The notes beneath the pieces were generated by a model that worked only from the letters and a program-made list of their open reading frames with translations, did not search any database and was not told the DNA's origin. DNA of 64,000 bases from the IMG/VR virus record IMGVR_UViG_3300020172_005639, positions 56,523 through 120,522 of that record, one strand, 5' to 3'. This DNA is from a virus. Shown in pieces: positions 47,081-54,902 of this stretch (position 1 is the stretch's first letter; every line of letters begins with the position of its first letter). Position numbers and translations under genes: made by a program.

Positions 47081-49480
47081 ATGACCGCACCCAACATCCG
47101 CCAGAACAAGAGCCACTGGGACGGTGAGGAGTATGCCCACCCAACCCTCTGTCAGTGTGCAAGCGGCAGCGGAGGCATCGGCATGAGCAACCAAGAGGTT
47201 TTCGGTCAAAGGGGCGGCTGCCTCGTCCCATGTCTGTCTTACGCATTTGAGCCCGGTATAATGCGGAGGAAGGGCGGTCACTACTGGGAGGAAGTCAGCG
47301 GCACGCTGAGGGCTTGCCCTGGCGACAACCAGATGGCTGTTGTCTGTTGTCCGGTAGTCGATGTCGCTGGAACTCTTTCTTGCAACACCGGCCCCAATGG
47401 CAACGATGCTGGCAACTTTGCTTGCAACCAAGCCGTGGATGCAGGCCACTTGGTTCCAGTTATCTTCGTGAAGTCTACCTCCCCCAGAAACAATCAGGAA
47501 GCGCCGACCTTTAGGGAGACGGAGGTGGCCTACACCATTAACACTTGGGACGAGAGGCACAACCCTCCCAAGCACATGGTGATCCAAGCAGAAGCTATCG
47601 CTTTTCAACTAAACGGCGATCGCGACTGCCCTGGCGTTTCTGTTTCTGCCGACACTGCCTTTTGCATCCCCGCCAACCCCATGTCCGACAGGGGTCAAGC
47701 CGTCGTCATCGCCATACAGGACGTCACTGGCAGGGACAAGAAGCAGAATGGCAAGGGCTTCAGCGAGGATGGCGTCAGCTACACGCTCGACGCAGCGGCA
47801 ACCCAGGGCGTAGCGATAGCCCAGGCAATTCCAAAACGAATTCCCAGCCTTGTCGGCATGATCAACATGCAGGGGTCCAAGGGCAACGCCGTAACGCAAG
47901 AGGACGGCCCGTCCTACACGCTCGCAGCCATGCACGGGCATGATGTCCATGCAGTCGTGTATCCCGTTTGCTTCCAGCAGAACACGCGCGATGAAGTCAG
48001 GCTCGTCAACGGCGATGGTCAGATAGCTGGCGCGCTGATGGCAGAGCCCGGCATGAAGCAGCAGAATTACGTCGCTGAGCCACAGATGAGTAACGTGGTT
48101 TGCTTCCGCCCCACCCAAGATCCTATATCCTCAATCGACGACTCAACCCACACGATGGGCACGGGGACTACTGGGGGCTATGCAACTGTTGCAGGGCCTC
48201 ATGAGGCGCCTTTTGGAGCGGGTGCGTCGGTTATATCCGTGGGCGCCGACTGCTACAACTGCTCCCTCACGGGCGATGTGGCCATGACACTAAAGGCTGG
48301 CCAGGGCAACCCAGCCGTCAACCAGCCGACCGTCATCCAGAAAAGGATGATTGGCACCGACATGTACAACGGGTCGATAACCGGTGATGTTGCCTGCACA
48401 ATGACTGCGCATGGGTCGAACCCGAGCTCCTCTGGCCCCACGGTGATGGAGGTTGTGACGCGACAGCTTTCGCTGGGAACCGACGTCTACAACGGCGCAA
48501 TAACTGGCGATGTGGCATGCACGATGACGGCGACTGGATCGAGCCCTAATGCCTCTGGTCCTACGGTGATGGAGATTGCTCCTGTCACCGTGCGCGAGAC
48601 GGGCTTCGTGAAGTGGATCGAAGACGACGTTTCAAACACGCTGCGCAGACGCGAAAACTCGGGCATTTTCGTCATCACCCTGCAGATAGACGGCCCCATC
48701 GGCAGTTTCCAGCAGAACAGCATGGATGGTCGTGGCAGTCTGGGTTTTGACGAAGACACCAAGGTAACAAGACCCGTCAAGCCGCAAGCCGATCACCAGA
48801 TGCTTGTTTACAGAGTGGACGAACAGCAGCACCCTGTGGTTTTTAGCTCTAACATGAGCGTTCCCGACTGCTGCACAACAGGCGTCAGCCCAACTTTAAA
48901 GCTTGGCGGCCATGGGGGAGGCAACCCCCCTGCCATAGCCATGCAAAGTGCTGAGTCAGTAGCTTACACGCTGCGAAGCGACGCAAACAGGGATGGCAAG
49001 GCCAAGACTCCCAGTCCCGACGCCGAGGGCAGAGTAAGGCTTCGCAACCCAGGCTTTAATTTCAATGAGGAGATAGCACCGACTATGGACGCAACCCAGC
49101 CGCATTCAGTTTCTTATGGAATGGTCGTGAGGAGGCTCACACCAATGGAGTGCGAGAGGCTTCAGGGATTCCCAGATAATTACACCGATATTGAGTATAG
49201 AGGAAAAACAGCTGCAGATGGACCGAGATATAAGTCCTTGGGAAACTCCATGGCTGTAAATTGCATGCAGTGGCTGGGCGAGCGGATACAGAGCGTGGAA
49301 AACGCGATTGGAAGCTCCCCCTGCCTCCCAGTCGACGTGACTGAAACGCCAGTCGCTTGCAGGGAGGTCAGCCCGACCCTAACGGCCAAGATGCAGGGAT
49401 CAAGCGGTTGGGCGCCCTACAATGAGGCTGATCACCTTACCCCTGTAGTCAAAGCAGAGAAGAAACCAAAGGCCAATTAA
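47081..49480 (+). CDS. C5-methyltransferase C-terminal part with long TL-repeat region
   Basis: 799 aa, ATG 1 nt after the upstream stop and in a different frame. Most of it is a chain of imperfect repeats with a core V(A/S)xTL or VACTM, then a variable Gly/Asn-rich loop and PxV; I count roughly 12. Three are near-identical tandem units of 37-41 aa starting at 48239, 48350 and 48473 (GTDxYNGxITGDVACTM). It ends with a motif IX-X module (RRLTPMECERLQGFPDNYTD, SLGNSMAVNCMQWLGERI, about 49129-49290), then one more repeat. Such repeat insertions are known in single-chain prophage methyltransferases. Here the chain is separate. Confidence 0.85.
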   Translation: MTAPNIRQNKSHWDGEEYAHPTLCQCASGSGGIGMSNQEVFGQRGGCLVPCLSYAFEPGIMRRKGGHYWEEVSGTLRACPGDNQMAVVCCPVVDVAGTLSCNTGPNGNDAGNFACNQAVDAGHLVPVIFVKSTSPRNNQEAPTFRETEVAYTINTWDERHNPPKHMVIQAEAIAFQLNGDRDCPGVSVSADTAFCIPANPMSDRGQAVVIAIQDVTGRDKKQNGKGFSEDGVSYTLDAAATQGVAIAQAIPKRIPSLVGMINMQGSKGNAVTQEDGPSYTLAAMHGHDVHAVVYPVCFQQNTRDEVRLVNGDGQIAGALMAEPGMKQQNYVAEPQMSNVVCFRPTQDPISSIDDSTHTMGTGTTGGYATVAGPHEAPFGAGASVISVGADCYNCSLTGDVAMTLKAGQGNPAVNQPTVIQKRMIGTDMYNGSITGDVACTMTAHGSNPSSSGPTVMEVVTRQLSLGTDVYNGAITGDVACTMTATGSSPNASGPTVMEIAPVTVRETGFVKWIEDDVSNTLRRRENSGIFVITLQIDGPIGSFQQNSMDGRGSLGFDEDTKVTRPVKPQADHQMLVYRVDEQQHPVVFSSNMSVPDCCTTGVSPTLKLGGHGGGNPPAIAMQSAESVAYTLRSDANRDGKAKTPSPDAEGRVRLRNPGFNFNEEIAPTMDATQPHSVSYGMVVRRLTPMECERLQGFPDNYTDIEYRGKTAADGPRYKSLGNSMAVNCMQWLGERIQSVENAIGSSPCLPVDVTETPVACREVSPTLTAKMQGSSGWAPYNEADHLTPVVKAEKKPKAN
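48239..48595 (+). repeat. Three tandem coding repeats (111 and 123 bp apart)
   Basis: Units start at 48239, 48350 and 48473, each encoding a version of (V/I/L)G(A/T)DxYNxxxTGDVA(M/C)T(L/M). The second and third differ by only a few residues, so they probably arose by recent duplication. Confidence 0.8.
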
Positions 49481-49482
49481 AC

Positions 49483-50136
49483 ATGGAGCCTGTGGCATTT
49501 ACTTGCAGCTCCCAGGCGAATAGCTACGCCTGGGAGCGTTGCTTTGCACCGACGCTTACTGCCCAGCAGCCGAGCGACAGTAGCAACCTTCAAATCGGCG
49601 TGAGGGACGGTCACAGCCTTCGCAGGTTTACGCCTCTTGAGTGCGAGAGGTTGCAAGGCTTTCCGGACGGCTATACCCTGATTCCCTACAAGGGCAGCTT
49701 GCCAAGCGACCAGCTTCGGCACAAGGCCCTAGGTAACAGCATGGCAGTAAATTCTATGGCTTGGTTAGGCGAACGAATTCGCAAGGCGGAGGCGCGCGTG
49801 GAATCCAGCGACTTGGTACTCATGGATCAGGGTGGCAGCATCATCAACGTAAACCTCGACGGAACTACGGGCACTCTCCGTCGCGAGATGCACGGTCATG
49901 AGCCGGTGATTATTTGCAAAGATGCAGAATGTTGTATGGCAGTTCGTAGGGTCACTCCGTTAGAATGCGAGCGGCTTCAGGGTTTCCCAGACGGACACAC
50001 GAACGTGCCTTTCAGGGGCAAGGCCGCCTCTGACAAGCCCAGGTATCAGTCCCTCGGGAATTCGATGGCCGTCAATTGCATGGCCTGGCTGGGCATGCGC
50101 ATTCAAGCCGTGGAGGATTCTTCCCGCACGGCCTAA
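49483..50136 (+). CDS. Two further C5-methyltransferase motif IX-X modules
   Basis: 217 aa, ATG 2 nt after the upstream stop. It contains two copies of the C-terminal methyltransferase module: RRFTPLECERLQGFPDGYTL with ALGNSMAVNSMAWLGERI (about 49621-49780), and RRVTPLECERLQGFPDGHTN with SLGNSMAVNCMAWLGMRI (about 49947-50105). Each is preceded by a TL-type repeat (FAPTLTAQQ; TTGTLRREM). No catalytic N-part is present. It could pair with the 46243 protein to give alternative enzymes, or bind DNA or the catalytic chain on its own. Confidence 0.85.
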   Translation: MEPVAFTCSSQANSYAWERCFAPTLTAQQPSDSSNLQIGVRDGHSLRRFTPLECERLQGFPDGYTLIPYKGSLPSDQLRHKALGNSMAVNSMAWLGERIRKAEARVESSDLVLMDQGGSIINVNLDGTTGTLRREMHGHEPVIICKDAECCMAVRRVTPLECERLQGFPDGHTNVPFRGKAASDKPRYQSLGNSMAVNCMAWLGMRIQAVEDSSRTA

Positions 50137-50153
50137 CAGAGAAGGGAGTTCTC

Positions 50154-50387
50154 ATGCTGGTTGTCCAAAGGAAAATCAACGAATCCATCATGATCGGAGA
50201 TGACGTCCAGATTTTTGTGCTGGAGGTCACGAACGGGAAGGTAAGGATCGGCATCAAGGCCGATCGCTCGGTCCCAGTGCATCGGCGGGAATTGTACGAC
50301 CAAATCAAGAAGCTGGGTAACGACGACCCCAAGTCTGACGCCCTTGATCTCGAAAAAATAAGCAAGGTGATCGATCGTTATGACTGA
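50154..50387 (+). CDS. csrA: CsrA-type RNA-binding regulator (copy 1)
   Basis: 77 aa; ATG at 50154 with AAGGGAG site. MLVVQRKINESIMIGDDVQI, VRIGIKADRSVPVHRRELYD match CsrA with the RNA-contact Arg near 44-46. CsrA dimers bind GGA in hairpin loops and block ribosome sites. It ends in an acidic extension. Overlaps the SprT gene by 8 nt. Confidence 0.93.
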   Translation: MLVVQRKINESIMIGDDVQIFVLEVTNGKVRIGIKADRSVPVHRRELYDQIKKLGNDDPKSDALDLEKISKVIDRYD

Positions 50388-51030
50388 TCGCTCATACGGC
50401 GCTTTCCGTGACTGTATGGAGGCGCTATTCAATCATTTCAACTCCAATATTTTTGGAGGCGCCATAGGCCGCCCAACCTCCCTGTACCTAGACCCTTCAA
50501 AGGGTTTCACTTGCAGGTGGCAGGCGGCTAGTGGCTCTTTAATCGCCGGTGCTGCTGCGGTACTCTCCTGTATTGACTTCCACGTCGATTACCTGCACGA
50601 GTTGGTCCACCTTCTGCGATTCCAGCGCGACGGGATTGCGCCAGGCCACTACCACGACAGGTTCTTCGCTAACGAGGCCTGCATCGCCGGCCTTTTCGTC
50701 CAGAGGCATCCGACTCACGGTTGGTCCTTGACGACTCTTGAACCCCTTAAAACGCATGAGCGGTTAATACGGCCTAGTGACGGCGCCAAGGATAGGCTTG
50801 CCCTTGTCTTGCAGACATCCCCTATGGGTCAGTCTTGGCAAGCTTGCGCGTCGGAGGTCGGATTTGCAATCAGGCAGCAGATGCCGTCCAAGAAGTTCCT
50901 CCTTAAGTACGTGTGCAACTGTCCGCCTCCCCACAACAGCATCCGGTGCGGCAGGCGGCCTGGTAGCCCGCAAGCTCCAGACATCACTTGCAATCGCTGT
51001 GGCGGATGCTTCCGCTGTTCTAGTTTTTAA
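50380..51030 (+). CDS. SprT-like zinc protease with zinc ribbon
   Basis: 216 aa. ALFNHFNSNIFGGAI opening, HELVH (73-77) and downstream GHYHDRFF, then a C-terminal Cys set (CNCPPP, CGRR, CNRCGGCFRC) that forms the family's zinc ribbon. SprT/Spartan-type proteases cut DNA-bound proteins. The phage form may clear host proteins from DNA. 3' end overlaps the MscL-like gene tail to tail by 11 nt. Confidence 0.8.
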   Translation: MTDRSYGAFRDCMEALFNHFNSNIFGGAIGRPTSLYLDPSKGFTCRWQAASGSLIAGAAAVLSCIDFHVDYLHELVHLLRFQRDGIAPGHYHDRFFANEACIAGLFVQRHPTHGWSLTTLEPLKTHERLIRPSDGAKDRLALVLQTSPMGQSWQACASEVGFAIRQQMPSKKFLLKYVCNCPPPHNSIRCGRRPGSPQAPDITCNRCGGCFRCSSF

Positions 51031-51397
51031 CTCCTATCTTGCTATTCGGATCGATCCTCTTCACTACGTGCATGTATACCGTGTAGATGAAGGCCGTGGT
51101 CACCGTAAACTCCAGAAACCCGCCAATCAACTTTCCGATCTCTATTTCCAAACCTTGGGCAGGCACGAACAGGAGGTTTCTCCAGTCGCCACCCGTAGCG
51201 GAAACAAGGTAGTTTATGAAGGGCATCAGCAGAGAGTCGGAGAGGGCGGTGACGAACTTCTGGACTACCTGAGCGAGAATCAGGGTCAGCGCCATGGCGA
51301 ACATGTTCTGGCCGAATGCGAACTTTTTGTAGTCGTCAATTTGTTTCCAGACTGCCTCTTTGTCCAAAAACGCCTTGTTTTCCCTATCCTCCGACAT
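51020..51397 (-). CDS. mscL: MscL-like membrane channel
   Basis: 125 aa on the minus strand with GGAGGGG site. Plan of MscL: soluble start, FAFGQNMFAMALTLILAQVV helix, FVTALSDSLLMPFINYLV, a periplasmic loop (SATGGDWRNLLF), then helix GGFLEFTVTTAFIYTVYMHV and a basic end. MscL opens under membrane tension. In a phage it could influence lysis or genome entry. Family call by pattern. Confidence 0.7.
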   Translation of the reverse strand: MSEDRENKAFLDKEAVWKQIDDYKKFAFGQNMFAMALTLILAQVVQKFVTALSDSLLMPFINYLVSATGGDWRNLLFVPAQGLEIEIGKLIGGFLEFTVTTAFIYTVYMHVVKRIDPNSKIGVKN

Positions 51398-51502
51398 TTC
51401 CCCTCCATGCCAGAAAGAGAGTAAAATTTTTCTCCAATCGCGACGAACTGCTTTACATGGGACTAATGCCGTGAGTAGTATCTGAACGACAAGGAGTCAG
51501 CC

Positions 51503-52141
51503 GTGGCAAAAATCATCTTTCCGCCCAGGCCCAAGAGCAGGATGCTCCCCAGCGAGCTTCCCTATTACGAGTCCACCGGAGAATGGGTGGCGCAGAGGAA
51601 GTTCCGTGGCAGTCGCTGCGTGATTTACATCAACAAGGACCGCTCCGTCACCATTGGTAGCAGGCACGGCAAGCAGTTTTCCAAGTTTACGCTTACGGAG
51701 GAGATGAAGGAACAGATTCTTGGGTCCTTGCACCTTGAATCCGGCAAGGCCTACTGGCTTGACGGTGAGCTAATGAACAAGGACGTGGAAGCGACCAACG
51801 AGGTCGTGCTTTTCGACGTGCTTCAAGCGGGCCGATACCTTTTCGGCTTTCCCGACCAGATGCGCCGCCTTGAAATTCTCCGTGATATCTGTTGCGCGCC
51901 CACCAAGCTCTGCCGATCTGGGTTGGCGCTTGAGGTTGCCCCGAAGCTCTGGATGGCCCAGACTTTTGATCATGATTTTCAAACAAGGTTCAAGGAGGCA
52001 TTTGATGTTGACCAGCTTGAGGGCCTTGTCCTGCGCAAGAAGTCCGCCAGCCTAGACGGATTTGGCGACAAGGAGTATGAAACCAACAATCTCATCCGTT
52101 GCAGGAAGCCCTTTGCTCAAGACAAAGGCTATAGGTTTTAA
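51503..52141 (+). CDS. ATP-dependent DNA ligase-like adenylation domain
   Basis: 212 aa, GTG start with AAGGAG site. Nucleotidyltransferase motifs: I in QRKFRGSR (KxxG with Lys near 33), III DGEL (about 87-90) with FDVL after it, IV EGLVLRK (about 173-179), V IRCRK near 200. The C-terminal OB fold of usual ligases is absent, so only the adenylation domain is present. May seal DNA or RNA nicks with a partner. Confidence 0.8.
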   Translation: MAKIIFPPRPKSRMLPSELPYYESTGEWVAQRKFRGSRCVIYINKDRSVTIGSRHGKQFSKFTLTEEMKEQILGSLHLESGKAYWLDGELMNKDVEATNEVVLFDVLQAGRYLFGFPDQMRRLEILRDICCAPTKLCRSGLALEVAPKLWMAQTFDHDFQTRFKEAFDVDQLEGLVLRKKSASLDGFGDKEYETNNLIRCRKPFAQDKGYRF

Positions 52142-52170
52142 TATTAGGCATATCTTCATGGAGGTTAAGC

Positions 52171-53391
52171 ATGTCAAGGATACAAGAAGGCACTCGGAAA
52201 GCAGGAAAGCTCTCTGCCGGCACCAAGCACCTGTATGGCAACCTGTACATCATTCCATTTGCTTCTATCAAGACTCCCGACCCTGACGATTCTGGCGAGC
52301 GAGGCTACGTCTTTAAGAACCCGAGGATGAACACAGAGAGGGGTCAGGCCGACCTTCTCGATAAGAAGCTTAGTGAAGAGCTCAGGCAGAGCATCAAGAA
52401 AAACACGCTGCTCAATCCCCTGGTCTGTAGGTGGGTCAAACAGGGCGACGAGTTGGCGCCCATGGTCATCGGCGGAGACAGGCGCTATAGGTGTCTGGAA
52501 TACCTTATCCGCAAGAAGGAAGAAGTGGCAGACCCACGCGCTCTAACCAACGAGGACGGCTTCTGCAATTTCTCTACGGCAGCCGCTGACAAAGCCTACG
52601 AGTTCGTTGCCTGCCAGGTTTTCGCAGTCAACGATGATCTGGAGGCTCTCGCCCTTTCCTGGGCAGAGAACAAGTCTCGCATCAACCTGACCGACGGCCA
52701 TGAGGTAGCCGAGGTCATCAAGCTTAGAGACAGCCATGCGACCGATGCCCAGATCATGTCCGTCTTGCAAAGGGACAGTCGGTGGCTTGCGTCGACAGAC
52801 AGGCTCATAGCCTCGCTGGACGCCATCACCTTGGCCGACCTCATGGAGGGGAGGCTGGATCGCGACTCCGCTGAACGACTGGCCGCAATCGGGGACCTGT
52901 CCGTCAGGTCGCAGGTGCGAGATATCGCCACTGAAAGCGCAGAACACGCGCATCGCAGGAGACTCTCCTCCATCAACAACCGCATCGTTCAGGCCATTGA
53001 GAGGGAGGAGCTTGCGGAGGGCCAGCGCGCCCTCTCCGAGGACGATGGCGAGAGGTTTGAGGCAGAGCAGGAAGCCGATTCGGCTCGCGCCGAGGCAGAT
53101 GCCGCAAGGAGGGATAGAGATCGCTCAAGGCCTGTTGTCAATTCCCGTAATGTCCGTGAGGCGCATGCCAGAGTTGAGGGAAGGAGGAGCAACAAGAGGC
53201 TCAACGAGGAGTGCATTCGCGAGGGCAAGGCCTACTTGGCAGACATAATCCGCAGAAACGGCCGGTGCCATGACGGAACCTTCCAAGCCCACGTCGACGC
53301 TCTGAAGCTCGCCATGCGAATACTGGAGGAGAACATACTCAACAATGAGTCCGACTTCTCTGCAACGCTACGCAGGCACTATTCGGCCTAA
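52171..53391 (+). CDS. ParB-like DNA-binding protein
   Basis: 406 aa. ParB/Srx-like domain: LDKKLSEELRQSIKKNTLLN, VIGGDRRYRCLEYLI (about 108-122, GxRR-type). Then a helical part (ALSWAENKSRINLTDGHEVA, LMEGRLDRDSAERLAAIGDL) that may hold the helix-turn-helix. A long charged coiled coil with many Arg/Glu/Ala (about 270-345) follows. Such ParB relatives bind DNA or act as CTP switches; no ParA nearby. Could serve segregation, transcription or nucleoid functions. Confidence 0.75.
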   Translation: MSRIQEGTRKAGKLSAGTKHLYGNLYIIPFASIKTPDPDDSGERGYVFKNPRMNTERGQADLLDKKLSEELRQSIKKNTLLNPLVCRWVKQGDELAPMVIGGDRRYRCLEYLIRKKEEVADPRALTNEDGFCNFSTAAADKAYEFVACQVFAVNDDLEALALSWAENKSRINLTDGHEVAEVIKLRDSHATDAQIMSVLQRDSRWLASTDRLIASLDAITLADLMEGRLDRDSAERLAAIGDLSVRSQVRDIATESAEHAHRRRLSSINNRIVQAIEREELAEGQRALSEDDGERFEAEQEADSARAEADAARRDRDRSRPVVNSRNVREAHARVEGRRSNKRLNEECIREGKAYLADIIRRNGRCHDGTFQAHVDALKLAMRILEENILNNESDFSATLRRHYSA

Positions 53392-53422
53392 CGTCTGGTC
53401 GGGCTGTGGGCCAATTTTCGGC

Positions 53423-54142
53423 CTACAGCCTTGTCACCCTCGCCCCGGCAGTTGCGGGGTGGTCTAGGTCCAAGGTTGACCTGCCCAGGTCAAAGAACGC
53501 AGGCTCTCTACCCTTCATTCCTATGTTTGCTCCATGCGTGTCTTGGGTGAGGAACCCGGTGTCGTCTTGTATCTTCTTGATCTTCTCTAGAAACTTCTGG
53601 ACCAAACCGATAGTAGGCTCGTCGTCCTTGTATTTCTTGGGCAGAAACGAAAGCACCAACGGCAGCAGCGAAGAGGCATTTGACCTCAACAACCCCGGGT
53701 TCCTGTCTAGGTAGTCGTAAATCGCTTGGCCGGCAACTCTGTGCCTCTTGGTCACGTCCGTGCTTACTTTCTGCTGGACTATGGCATACAGGGGCCGATT
53801 CCTCCCATACTGGTCTAGGTTCACGGAAACCATCTTCACGTCTATTACCTTTGACAGGTTAGGCGAGTCGTAGCCCTTGACCACGGCGGCCGCATCGGCC
53901 TCTTTCTTGTCAGTCGTGAACTTGACGACGTTGTCGCCAGCAAAGTAAGCTCTTCCTACTCCGCCAGCCTTGGGGTCGCGCAAGGGCTCGTTGATGCCAA
54001 GGGAGTGGAGCCACGATTTGAACTCTGGCTTAGAGATTGCCTCTGTCGCCCACTCCTCGGGAAACGCAGCTTCATTGACAAGGCAATGCAACAGCTCATG
54101 TCTTACAAGCTCGCCATATTTTATCCAATTTCTGAAATCCAT
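53423..54142 (-). CDS. Protein-kinase-like protein
   Basis: 239 aa on the minus strand. Leader MDFRNWIKYGELVRHELLHC also holds an HELLH at 15-19. A kinase fold is suggested by: Gly loop GVGRAYFAG (61-69), VVKF with Lys 74, Glu 81, a hinge-like YAIVQQKV (about 119-126), catalytic loop QDTHGANIG (200-208; D201, N206), and DLG at 218-220 in place of DFG. Length fits a minimal kinase. Substrate unknown; a packaged kinase would fit the leader. A minus-strand AGTAAATA lies 6 nt before the ATG. Confidence 0.6.
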   Translation of the reverse strand: MDFRNWIKYGELVRHELLHCLVNEAAFPEEWATEAISKPEFKSWLHSLGINEPLRDPKAGGVGRAYFAGDNVVKFTTDKKEADAAAVVKGYDSPNLSKVIDVKMVSVNLDQYGRNRPLYAIVQQKVSTDVTKRHRVAGQAIYDYLDRNPGLLRSNASSLLPLVLSFLPKKYKDDEPTIGLVQKFLEKIKKIQDDTGFLTQDTHGANIGMKGREPAFFDLGRSTLDLDHPATAGARVTRL

Positions 54143-54148
54143 GATTGT

Positions 54149-54156
54149 TATTTACT
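54149..54156 (-). promoter_or_regulatory. Minus-strand late-type element AGTAAATA, 6 nt before ATG
   Basis: Minus-strand reading AGTAAATA-ACAATC-ATG before the kinase-like gene. It faces the plus-strand CATAAATA of the divergent gene. Confidence 0.45.
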
Positions 54157-54164
54157 CCGGTGCA

Positions 54165-54172
54165 CATAAATA
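54165..54172 (+). promoter_or_regulatory. Late-type promoter CATAAATA, 5 nt before ATG
   Basis: A 7/8 match to TATAAATA, exactly 5 nt before the ATG at 54178. No ribosome site; fits a leaderless mRNA. Confidence 0.5.
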
Positions 54173-54177
54173 CCTTG

Positions 54178-54495
54178 ATGATTCAAGTTTGCCCCACCTG
54201 CGGCCATGAACTTTCTGAGCAACTCAAGGATGGTTTGACGCATTGCTCGCATTGCAATCACATAATCGACAGCAGCGATCTTAACAAACTACTGTCTGCG
54301 GCATGGCAGGTTCGCAAGAGCCACTGGTCTCTGGAGCAGCTGAAGGCAAATGCCAGACTCGATGACGAATTCGCAATTCTGGTTTATACTTTTGTCGCTG
54401 AAAACTCATACTCGCAGGAGGAGTTTAGCAGGCTTCTCAAACGCCTCGGCGTGGCAAACAAGTCCTATGTGAACTATGGCGGGGTGAGATCGTGA
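54178..54495 (+). CDS. Zinc-ribbon protein
   Basis: 105 aa. MIQVCPTCGHELS and THCSHCNH give a four-Cys zinc ribbon (C5, C8, C24, C27). The C-terminal 60 aa are helical (LLSAAWQVRKSHWSLEQLKA). ATG at 54178, with no ribosome site. Stop overlaps the next start (GTGA). May bind nucleic acid. Confidence 0.75.
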   Translation: MIQVCPTCGHELSEQLKDGLTHCSHCNHIIDSSDLNKLLSAAWQVRKSHWSLEQLKANARLDDEFAILVYTFVAENSYSQEEFSRLLKRLGVANKSYVNYGGVRS

Positions 54496-54902
54496 AGCTC
54501 GGCGAGATGCTGTCGGTCAGGTGGGTTTTTGGACCCCCATACAACTATGACAAAAGGGTCTTCATAACCTCCTTTGAGGAAGTAGAGTCCGCCTTATCGG
54601 AAAGGGTCAAGTCTGTCCCCGATGAGTTGTGGGTGGTCTACTACATGCCCGATGGCGCCCAGGCATTCATGCTTTCAAGACCAGTTCCCACAGACAGGGG
54701 CGTTTCCATCATGACCTCAATGAAGTGCGACGATGACTACGTGAGGCTTTGCTTGGCTATGCGAGCGTACTTTGCGAACAACTCGTCAAAGAACAAGTTT
54801 TGGATGACAACAGGCAACGGGACATCGAATCCACAGCTGGAGGCGAGGCTCCGTGGATACGATGGCCAGGTGAAAAAAGAGTTTCGCTACTTTCAGCGCT
54901 AA
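54492..54902 (+). CDS. Hypothetical protein
   Basis: 136 aa, GTG start overlapping the upstream stop. Aromatic beta-rich start (LSVRWVFGPPYNYDKRVFIT) and a basic C-terminus. Not recognised. Converges on the second csrA by 4 nt. Confidence 0.75.
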   Translation: MKLGEMLSVRWVFGPPYNYDKRVFITSFEEVESALSERVKSVPDELWVVYYMPDGAQAFMLSRPVPTDRGVSIMTSMKCDDDYVRLCLAMRAYFANNSSKNKFWMTTGNGTSNPQLEARLRGYDGQVKKEFRYFQR

